From: Deltaproteobacteria bacterium
GTDB lineage: Bacteria > Desulfobacterota > Syntrophia > Syntrophales > UBA2210
Reading direction: 5' to 3'
DNA length: 16,552 bases
Assembly (NCBI GenBank): GCA_016935935.1
Contig: JAFGPZ010000193.1
Location: 1 to 16,552 of the forward strand
Numbering within the stretch: position 1 is the first letter of the stretch; every line of letters starts with the position of its first letter. Under the pieces are notes generated by a model. It was not told the origin of the DNA and ran no database searches. It saw only the letters and a program-made list of their open reading frames with translations. Positions 7,167 to 13,515 of the stretch are shown in pieces. Position numbers and translations under genes: made by a program.

Positions 7167-7949
7167 ATGGATTACACCACAATTCTTCTCGAAAGAAAGA
7201 CGGAGGAAAGGATCGGTATCATCACGTTACACCGACCTGAAGTACGTAATGCCATAAACGAAACGATGAGAGAGGAATTGATTAAGGTGGTCGGCGAGTT
7301 TGAGGCAGATCCGGATATCAGGGCGGTCATAATTACCGGGGGACCAAAGGTCTTTGCAGCAGGTGCGGACATTGCGGCAATGGTGACAAAGGAGGCCATT
7401 GAACAGTTTAATCGGATTTCGCTATGGGACGTATCTTTTAAGATTGAGGCGTCGCGAAAGCCCTATATTGCGGCAGTATCCGGTTTTTGTTTGGGCGGTG
7501 GCTGTGAGCTGGCAATGGCATGTGATGTTCGTATTGCGGCCGCCGGAGCTAGGTTCGGTCAGGCGGAAATAAACATCGGTATCATTCCCGGTGGGGGCGG
7601 AACGGTACGTCTCACAAAACTGGTTGGTTTGGGAAAGGCAAAGGAGCTGGTACTTACCGGTACAATTATCCCAGCCGACGAAGCACTGAATATAGGTCTG
7701 GTAAACAAAGTGGTTCCTGACGAAGAATTCATGGATGCAGCGATTGATATGGCTCAACAGATGTCTCGGCACAGTCCCGTGGCATTGGGTCTTGCTAAGT
7801 ATGCCGTTCAAAAAGCCGCGGATGTAGATCTTCAGACGGGTCGCGCGATTGAAAATTCATGTTTTTCTCTTGCATTTGCGAGTGAGGATCAACAGGAGGG
7901 CATGAAGGCCTTTCTCGAAAAACGAAAACCGGAATATAAAGGGAGATAG
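7167..7949 (+). CDS. crt: Enoyl-CoA hydratase (crotonase)
   Basis: A 260-residue classical enoyl-CoA hydratase that adds water to crotonyl-CoA to give 3-hydroxybutyryl-CoA. Both catalytic glutamates are present: Glu114 in GGGCELAMACD and Glu134 in GQAEINIG, with the correct 20-residue spacing, followed by IPGGGGTVRL. I chose the ATG at 7167 over an in-frame ATG at 7134, because AAGAGAGAGG sits just before it and the family usually starts here; the longer form would add 11 residues and begin 4 bases after hbd. It follows hbd closely, so the two steps from crotonyl-CoA to acetoacetyl-CoA are encoded together. It differs from the crotonase homologue at 1863-2645, which lacks both glutamates. Confidence 0.93.
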   Translation: MDYTTILLERKTEERIGIITLHRPEVRNAINETMREELIKVVGEFEADPDIRAVIITGGPKVFAAGADIAAMVTKEAIEQFNRISLWDVSFKIEASRKPYIAAVSGFCLGGGCELAMACDVRIAAAGARFGQAEINIGIIPGGGGTVRLTKLVGLGKAKELVLTGTIIPADEALNIGLVNKVVPDEEFMDAAIDMAQQMSRHSPVALGLAKYAVQKAADVDLQTGRAIENSCFSLAFASEDQQEGMKAFLEKRKPEYKGR

Positions 7950-8062
7950 AACCTGATGGGTCTTCAACGATGTCTGTAATTGATGTTAATAAAGCACTTC
8001 ATAAGAATAGATCCAGACAGGTAATTGTTAAATGAATTGAAATACAAATAGAGGAGGACGTA

Positions 8063-9232
8063 ATGGGTAAAGTTGGAATTATAGGAATTGGACAAAGCAA
8101 ATTTGTCCGGGCCTATCCCGGATCCGTTCGGGAATTGACATTTGAAGCCTACAAAGAAGCCATGGAAGATGCCAAATTGACAAATAATGATATAGATGCA
8201 ACCATCGTCTGTTCAGCTCCTGAGTATGACAAACAGAGATCTGCATCGGGTGTCATTGCTGAATATCTCGGATTGATTCCCCAGCCGACATTCTACCTCG
8301 AAAGCCTGTGTTCCTCAACCAGCACAGGAATAAAATTGGCGTATTCGATGGTCAAAGCCGGTCTCCACGACATCGTCATGGTCCTTGGCTTCCAAATCAT
8401 GTCTCAGCTGACCTCGGCTGAATCACAGGAGCGAATGGGGCGTGGCGCCGATATCCAGTGGGAAGCTCCCTTCGGAACCATGATGCCGGCTTACTATGCC
8501 CTTCACGCGAGGGGTCACATGGCAAAGTACGGAACCACCCCGGAGGATCTGGCATTGATTCGTGTCAAGGCGGGCCAGTATGGAGCATTGAACGAAAAGG
8601 CTATGATAAGAAAATCCATCGACGCCGATGCTTTTCAGAACCCGGAACTGCCGTTCGGCCGCGTGCTGTCGAGTCCTCTGAGAGTCGGGGATTGTTGCTC
8701 GAATGCCGATGGAAGCTCGTGCGTCATCGTGGCAAGTGAAGAAAAAGCCAAGGAACTGTGCGACAAACCGGTCTGGATAAAGGGTATCGGGGCTGCATCG
8801 GCGCCGGTCAACATGTCTGGACGGGATCACTTCTCGGGACTCGATGCCGCCGTTTATGCGGCACAGGAGGCATACAAGATGGCGGGGCTTACACCGAAGG
8901 ACATTGACGTAGCCGAGGTACATGACTGTTTCACTATCGCCGAGATGATGGCATATGAAAATCTCGGCTTTGCCGAGCCTGGCGGAGGCAAGGAACTGAT
9001 TCGTTCCAAGGAAACGTATAAAGAGGGGAGTATTCCTGTTAATGTCGATGGCGGTCTTCTCTCCAAGGGTCACCCAATTGGAGCGACCGGCGGTTCCCAA
9101 GTTAGAACCATTGTCTTACAGTTGAGAGGAGAAGCCGGCGACATTCAGGTAAAAAATCCGGCTGTCGGTTTGGTTCATAATATTGGTGGTGTTGGTCTAT
9201 ATGCCAATGTAACTATCTTGGGGAGAGAGTAA
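8063..9232 (+). CDS. SCP2-type thiolase (acetoacetyl-CoA/3-oxoacyl-CoA thiolase)
   Basis: A 389-residue thiolase-fold protein of the SCP-x/archaeal thiolase type. It probably splits acetoacetyl-CoA (or a related 3-oxoacyl-CoA) with CoA into acetyl-CoA, or condenses in reverse. The nucleophile is Cys83 in ESLCSSTSTG, His337 lies in SKGHPIGATG, and HDCF is seen near residue 290. The second catalytic cysteine of AtoB-type thiolases (CxG) is replaced by His372 in VHNIGGVG, as is usual in the SCP2 branch. The start at 8063 follows GAGGAGGACGTA. The stop is only two bases before the start of the OB-fold partner gene, so translation is coupled. Such thiolases commonly work with an OB-fold/DUF35 partner, as in BbsAB of anaerobic toluene breakdown. 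Placement after hbd and crt argues for acetoacetyl-CoA as substrate. Confidence 0.88.
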   Translation: MGKVGIIGIGQSKFVRAYPGSVRELTFEAYKEAMEDAKLTNNDIDATIVCSAPEYDKQRSASGVIAEYLGLIPQPTFYLESLCSSTSTGIKLAYSMVKAGLHDIVMVLGFQIMSQLTSAESQERMGRGADIQWEAPFGTMMPAYYALHARGHMAKYGTTPEDLALIRVKAGQYGALNEKAMIRKSIDADAFQNPELPFGRVLSSPLRVGDCCSNADGSSCVIVASEEKAKELCDKPVWIKGIGAASAPVNMSGRDHFSGLDAAVYAAQEAYKMAGLTPKDIDVAEVHDCFTIAEMMAYENLGFAEPGGGKELIRSKETYKEGSIPVNVDGGLLSKGHPIGATGGSQVRTIVLQLRGEAGDIQVKNPAVGLVHNIGGVGLYANVTILGRE

Positions 9233-9234
9233 TC

Positions 9235-9666
9235 ATGGCGAAAAAAGAAAAAGACATACGTTTTAATAAATTCGGAACGGTTAGCTTTACGGGGATAACA
9301 AAGGTTAATGACTTCATCGATTATCTCGAACAGGGCAAGTTGATGGGAACAAAATGCAAGAAAACGGGACGATGCTTCTTCCCTCCGCGTGCCGACTGCT
9401 ACGAGACGTTATCCAATGATGTCGAGTGGTTTGAAGTTACTGGGGCAGGCAAGCTCTTGACGTACAGCACGCTTACGTTTGCGCCCGTCGGATTTGAAAA
9501 CGACCTGCCGTATACGATCGGTGTGCTTGATTATGGCGATTATAAAGTATTCGGTCGCATTGATAAATCCATTACTGAGGAGGATCTCTCTGTCGGACTG
9601 GATATGAAGGCAGTTGTGAAAAAACTCGAAGACGACCATTTGACCTACGTGTTTGAAAAAGCATAA
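9235..9666 (+). CDS. OB-fold/DUF35 thiolase partner with degenerate zinc ribbon
   Basis: A 143-residue protein with the rubredoxin-like zinc ribbon plus OB-fold arrangement of DUF35/BbsA partners. The ribbon region is GTKCKKTGRCFFPPRADCYE (residues 38-57), and the OB-fold follows from about 62 (WFEVTGAGKLLTYSTLTFAP). The usual four cysteines C-x2-C...C-x2-C are reduced: Cys41 and Cys55 remain, while their partners are Thr44 and Thr58; an extra Cys47 is present. The gene starts two bases after the thiolase stop, with a GGGGAGAGAG ribosome site inside the thiolase gene. From known pairs I infer that it forms a complex with that thiolase and helps bind or channel the CoA ester. Zinc binding is doubtful here. 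Confidence 0.87.
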   Translation: MAKKEKDIRFNKFGTVSFTGITKVNDFIDYLEQGKLMGTKCKKTGRCFFPPRADCYETLSNDVEWFEVTGAGKLLTYSTLTFAPVGFENDLPYTIGVLDYGDYKVFGRIDKSITEEDLSVGLDMKAVVKKLEDDHLTYVFEKA

Positions 9667-9684
9667 GAGGCGGTTTTTTCAAAC
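9651..9684 (+). terminator. Inverted repeat over the OB-fold gene stop codon
   Basis: GTTTGAAAAA (9651-9660) pairs with TTTTTCAAAC (9675-9684), with a 14-base centre that holds the TAA stop. The right arm is itself a T-run. It may be a weak bidirectional terminator; the AT-rich stem makes this uncertain. Confidence 0.4.
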
Positions 9685-9703
9685 TGACGGGATGAGAACA
9701 GCA

Positions 9704-9809
9704 CGGGCACTGAATAATGTGAAATATCCTGTACCAGGCTTGCTTACGGTGTTTATTTTACGTTGTTCTTCGGTTATTAAGTCATGGTGAAGATCTTATA
9801 TAGTGCCCG
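9704..9809. other. Long-range inverted repeat in the gap before gcdH
   Basis: CGGGCACT (9704-9711) and AGTGCCCG (9802-9809) are perfect complements 90 bases apart in a gene-free stretch of about 290 bases. They could close a structured leader RNA before the gcdH gene, but I see no known riboswitch pattern inside and the match could be chance. No gene was found between 9667 and 9956. Confidence 0.25.
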
Positions 9810-9956
9810 CGTCTCAACATCGGCCTTATGGGGTAACTTTGAGGGAGTACCCGTGATGAGGTGCGGTTCGGCGATGTGAGCCCCCACTGTAATTCAGTTA
9901 TGACAGCGAATAACATTTAATCGACATAAATTTTCTAAATGTGGAGGAAAAGGGTT

Positions 9957-11120
9957 ATGAATTTTAAACTGAGCGATGAACTCGAGATGCTCCGTGATAT
10001 GGCTCGTGGTTTTGCAGCGGAAAAGATTGCTCCCTATGCAGATGAGTGGGATGATAAAAGCTACTTTCCCTATGAGGAAGTTATCAAACCAATGGCTGAA
10101 TTAGGTTTTTTTGGTACAGTCATCCCTGAACAATATGGTGGAAACAATATGGGATGGCTGGCAGCCATGATATTGACTGAAGAGATAGCACGTGCTTCCA
10201 GCTCTTTGAGAGTGCAGATAAACATGCAGACACTGGGTTGTGCCTTCACAATTTTACGATACGGCAATGATGAGATAAAGAAAAAATATATTCCCAAGCT
10301 CGTGAGTGCCGAACTGTTGGGAGCTTTTGCGATTACGGAACCGCAAGCAGGATCGGATGTTATGGCAATAGCTTCAACGGCCGAGGATAAGGGCAACTAC
10401 TGGCTCCTCAACGGGACAAAGACATGGATATCAAATGCCACGATCGGTGGTGTTAATATCTACTATGCGTATACCGATCGCTCGAAAGGCGGAGCAGGGC
10501 TGTCGGCATTTGTCGTAGATCTTGAAAATTTCGAAGGGATTACCGTGACAAACCTTGAAAAATTGGGATCCCATTCATCGCCTACGGGTGAGATAATTCT
10601 CGAGAATACCAAGGTGCCCAAGGAGAATATCCTGGGAAATCCCGGTGACGGAGCAAGAATCGTATTTGGATCATTGTCGCAGACGCGGCTTTCTGCCGCT
10701 GCCGGTGGTGTCGGTCTCGCACAGGCCTGTTTCGATACGGTAACGAAGTATGCACAGGAGCGCGAACAGTTTGGTAAACCGATCGGTCATTTTCAGATGA
10801 ATCAGGATCTGATAGCACAGATGTCGTGCGACATTGAAGCGGCACGGCTGCTTATTTATAAAGCGGCATGGCAGAAGGACCAAGGTGATCTGGGCAATAA
10901 TCTTGAAGTTGCGCAGGCTAAATACGCAGCGGGTGAATTGGCTTACAAATGTTCTCAGTACGCAATGCGTATACTTGGAGCCTATGGTTACTCGACAGAG
11001 TACCCTATAGCCCGCTATTACAGAGACGCCCCTACGTATGCAATGGTTGAAGGTTCGGCGAATATTTGTAAGTGGATCATTGCACAGGATGCACTGAATA
11101 TTCGTAAAGCGAATCGCTAA
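9957..11120 (+). CDS. gcdH: Glutaryl-CoA dehydrogenase, non-decarboxylating type
   Basis: A 387-residue acyl-CoA dehydrogenase (FAD) that resembles, along its whole length, the Desulfococcus multivorans enzyme that oxidises glutaryl-CoA to glutaconyl-CoA without releasing CO2. Arg85 in SSLRVQINMQ matches the arginine that binds the distal carboxylate of the substrate. FAITEPQAGSD and the WISNA stretch are FAD-binding signatures. The catalytic base is Glu365 in MVEGSANICK, preceded by Val364; decarboxylating enzymes have Tyr-Glu here, while the non-decarboxylating enzyme has Val-Glu. The ATG at 9957 follows GGAGGAAAAGG; an in-frame ATG at 9939 overlaps that ribosome site and is rejected. The next gene encodes glutaconyl-CoA decarboxylase alpha, exactly the enzyme needed for the product. 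Electrons would go to an electron-transfer flavoprotein not encoded in the window. Family certain, substrate strongly supported. Confidence 0.93.
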   Translation: MNFKLSDELEMLRDMARGFAAEKIAPYADEWDDKSYFPYEEVIKPMAELGFFGTVIPEQYGGNNMGWLAAMILTEEIARASSSLRVQINMQTLGCAFTILRYGNDEIKKKYIPKLVSAELLGAFAITEPQAGSDVMAIASTAEDKGNYWLLNGTKTWISNATIGGVNIYYAYTDRSKGGAGLSAFVVDLENFEGITVTNLEKLGSHSSPTGEIILENTKVPKENILGNPGDGARIVFGSLSQTRLSAAAGGVGLAQACFDTVTKYAQEREQFGKPIGHFQMNQDLIAQMSCDIEAARLLIYKAAWQKDQGDLGNNLEVAQAKYAAGELAYKCSQYAMRILGAYGYSTEYPIARYYRDAPTYAMVEGSANICKWIIAQDALNIRKANR

Positions 11121-11130
11121 ACCGGTTTAG
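11117..11130. promoter_or_regulatory. 14-base palindrome over the gcdH stop codon
   Basis: CTAAACCGGTTTAG is perfectly self-complementary and includes the TAA stop of the dehydrogenase gene. With no central loop it looks more like a protein-binding site than a terminator. The gap to 11314 holds no other gene. Confidence 0.3.
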
Positions 11131-11314
11131 TTCCGATCGGATAATGCCTCGTGTGAAAATGTAGCGATTATCTCTCACCGTTAATGACAATCGCCGCGTT
11201 TGTGGGTGTTTTTTGTTCACAGGAAGCCCATAGTCGCCGTGATCGTAAGAAGAATCTGACACGTTCTTTTTTTTACCGGACGTCGAAGAGTTAGATGGAG
11301 GAAAAAGAAAAATA

Positions 11315-13093
11315 ATGAGACCGTACTTTGAAAAGATGGACGATATCGGAAAACCTCTGAAGCCTGCACAGATAGAACGAATGAAAAAGAATGTGGAGCA
11401 CATTGAGGAAGTAATGAAAGGGATAGATGCGGAAGTTGCGCGCATAAGAAATGACGTTGGTATCCCTGATGAATTAGTTCATAAGCGGGGGCAGTTGACG
11501 GTGTGGGAGAGAATTGAATATCTTGTTGATCCCGGTACTTTCTGTCCCCTTCATACCATTTATGATCCCGATGACGAAGAATCAGGCCATACGGGAGTCA
11601 TTGACGGGTTTGCTCGAATCAATGGCAGGTGGTGTATTCTCATCGGATTCAACAATAAATGGATTGCCGGTGCCTGGATTGCCGGGCAGGCAGACAATAA
11701 CCTCCGTGTGACAGATATTGCCAAGATAATGAATCTGCCCCTGGTCTGGCTCGTTAATTGTTCAGGGGTTAAGTTGCCGGAACAGGAGAAGGTGTATGCA
11801 AACCGCCGTGGTCAGGGAACCTGCTTTTTCCGCCATGCGGAGTTAGAGCAGTTGGGTATTCCCATTATTGCGGGGATCTATGGGACAAACCCGGCAGGTG
11901 GCGGTTACCAGGGAATCAGTCCCACGATATTGCTGGCTCACAAGGATTGCAATATTGCTGTCGGTGGAGGCGGCATTGTGGGCGGGATGAGCCCCAAGGG
12001 ATATTTTGATCAGGAAGGTGCCGAGCAGCTTATCGATGCAACCCGTCACTTCAAAGCGGTTCCTCCGGGACGGGTAGCCATTCATTACGATGAAACGGGA
12101 TTCTTCAGAGAAGTCTACCAGGAAGAGACCCAGGTCCTCGATGCCATCAAACAGTACATGACTGAAATACCTGCGTATAATCCCCGGTTTTTCAGGGTTG
12201 CCGATCCGGCCGAACCGAAGTTTCCATCTTCTGAAATAGCGTCAATAGTACAATTTAATCAGAAATCAGGGTATGACTTTGATAACGTTCTGGCCCGCCT
12301 GGTGGATGGTTCGGAACACCTGGAATTCCGTCCCGGCTACGGTCCGGAAATTTATTGCGGCCTTGTGAAATTAGACGGGTTCCTTACGGGTGTTATCGGC
12401 AATCGCCAGGGTCTCTTCCCGAACTATCCCGAGTACACCAATGAATATATGGGAGTGGGCGGTAGAATATACCGTCAGGGACTCATCAAGATGAATGAGT
12501 TTGTCACACAGTGCGGTCGGGACCGTGTTCCGATTGTCTGGATTCAGGACACCTCGGGTATTGATGTCGGCGATATTGCGGAGAAAGCGGAACTTCTCGG
12601 TCTCGGGCAATCTCTCATTTACTCGATCGAACAGACAAAAGTGCCCATGATGCTGATTATCCTCCGCAAGGGAACAGCAGCGGCGCATTACATTATGGGG
12701 GGACCCACGGCTAATAATCATACCGCATTCACCCTTGGCACACCGACAACGGAGATCTATGTCATGCACGGGGAGACGGCTGCCGCGGCAAGTTATTCAA
12801 GAAGGCTCGTTAAGGAAAGCGATGCCGGTCGACCCCTTGATCCGGTAATTGACAAGATGAATGAGATGGTAAAACATTATTACGATAAATCGAGGCCTCT
12901 GTATTGTGCGAAAAAGGGTCTTGTTGATGAAGTGGTTCGTTTCGAGGATATGCGAAAGTTCATGGTGGCATTCGCAAATTGCGCATATCAGAATCCGAGA
13001 TCAATATGTCCGCACCATCATCTGATGCTTCCACGACTTATCAGATCACAGGTAGTGACGGGGCTTCAAAGACCGGCGAATACTGTGTCTTAA
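11315..13093 (+). CDS. gcdA: Glutaconyl-CoA decarboxylase alpha subunit (carboxyltransferase)
   Basis: A 592-residue biotin-dependent carboxyltransferase, matching the length (about 587) and much of the sequence of Acidaminococcus GcdA. It moves the carboxyl group of glutaconyl-CoA to the biotin carrier, leaving crotonyl-CoA; in the full enzyme a membrane beta subunit then releases CO2 and pumps sodium. Two carboxyltransferase domains are seen: about residues 50-290 (NCSGVKLPEQEKVY, GIYGTNPAGGGYQGISPT) and about 310-570 (YRQGLIKMNEFVTQCGRDR, VWIQDTSGIDVGD, LRKGTAAAHYIMGGP). The start at 11315 gives MRPYFEKM, which aligns with the family N-terminus; GGAGG lies upstream with rather long spacing, so ATG 11336 is a less likely alternative. 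It follows gcdH by 194 bases. The beta, gamma and delta subunit genes are not in the window, so they must be elsewhere or supplied by another carboxylase complex. Confidence 0.94.
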   Translation: MRPYFEKMDDIGKPLKPAQIERMKKNVEHIEEVMKGIDAEVARIRNDVGIPDELVHKRGQLTVWERIEYLVDPGTFCPLHTIYDPDDEESGHTGVIDGFARINGRWCILIGFNNKWIAGAWIAGQADNNLRVTDIAKIMNLPLVWLVNCSGVKLPEQEKVYANRRGQGTCFFRHAELEQLGIPIIAGIYGTNPAGGGYQGISPTILLAHKDCNIAVGGGGIVGGMSPKGYFDQEGAEQLIDATRHFKAVPPGRVAIHYDETGFFREVYQEETQVLDAIKQYMTEIPAYNPRFFRVADPAEPKFPSSEIASIVQFNQKSGYDFDNVLARLVDGSEHLEFRPGYGPEIYCGLVKLDGFLTGVIGNRQGLFPNYPEYTNEYMGVGGRIYRQGLIKMNEFVTQCGRDRVPIVWIQDTSGIDVGDIAEKAELLGLGQSLIYSIEQTKVPMMLIILRKGTAAAHYIMGGPTANNHTAFTLGTPTTEIYVMHGETAAAASYSRRLVKESDAGRPLDPVIDKMNEMVKHYYDKSRPLYCAKKGLVDEVVRFEDMRKFMVAFANCAYQNPRSICPHHHLMLPRLIRSQVVTGLQRPANTVS

Positions 13094-13191
13094 GTGGGAG
13101 GAGCGGACAATTGGATATGGAGTGATTCAAGATAAAAGGTCCGTAGTCCTTAGGGTTGTTTATATGCTGAAAAAGCTGGCAGTAGACTTTG

Positions 13192-13312
13192 CCCCGAAAG
13201 GGGGTACAAACGTAACATACTTCGGCTCCCGAGAGGGAGCACCTCCTTGACATACTTCGGCCCCCGAGAGGGGGCCACCTCCTTATGAAAAGTTTACCTG
13301 CCGAAGGCAGGT
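13192..13312 (+). other. Array of four short hairpins in the gap before the ligase gene
   Basis: In order on the + strand: CCCC-GAAA-GGGG (13192-13203); GCTCCC-GAGA-GGGAGC (13225-13240); GGCCCCC-GAGA-GGGGGCC (13259-13276); ACCTGCC-GAA-GGCAGGT (13296-13312). The first three have GNRA-type loops. Hairpins two and three differ by a T-A to C-G exchange in both arms, so pairing is kept. This points to a structured RNA or a structured repeat. The whole gap 13094-13515 (422 bases) holds no convincing gene. Confidence 0.6.
13215..13285. repeat. Tandem 35/36-bp repeat with hairpin and anti-Shine-Dalgarno-like tail
   Basis: Copy one is 13215-13249 and copy two 13250-13285; they differ by two compensating substitutions and one inserted base. 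Each begins ACATACTTCGGC, holds a GC-rich hairpin, and ends in CACCTCCTT (13240-13248 and 13276-13284), which equals the anti-Shine-Dalgarno end of 16S rRNA. A diverged third unit seems to lie just before, around 13181-13214. Read on the - strand, each unit is AAGGAGGTG, hairpin, then GAAGTATG. Confidence 0.75.
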
Positions 13313-13515
13313 GTGAATAGAATATGGTTACTGGGTGGTACTGATGGGAGAACGCCATGGTTGTATGACCCGAAGGATCGTTAGTGGTACGGGTACAGAA
13401 ATATGGGAAGCAATAATCCCGGCATGCAACTGAAAGGGTTATATTATTTAAAGTAACAGGGGGAGTAGAGTAAAGGTCAGTAACTTACACAGTCATTTAT
13501 GAAAGGGGAGGAAGT

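Noticed and set aside
8423..9100. 225-residue ORF on the - strand inside the thiolase gene
   Set aside because: It lies wholly antisense to a well-conserved thiolase, has no recognisable motif, and is explained by the GC pattern of the real gene.
9939..9956. Longer N-terminus for glutaryl-CoA dehydrogenase from ATG 9939
   Set aside because: The extra codons are the ribosome binding site of ATG 9957, and the family begins at the MNFKLS-type sequence.
13177..13192. Sigma-54-like promoter (TGGC ... TTTGC) before the ligase gene
   Set aside because: The GG and GC elements are 11 bases apart instead of 10, and the site overlaps the hairpin array.
13041..13358. 105-residue - strand ORF over the gcdA end and the hairpin array
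   Set aside because: Its composition reflects the repeats and the antisense of gcdA; no family is recognised. The SD-hairpin-ATG arrangement is reported as a feature of the repeat instead.
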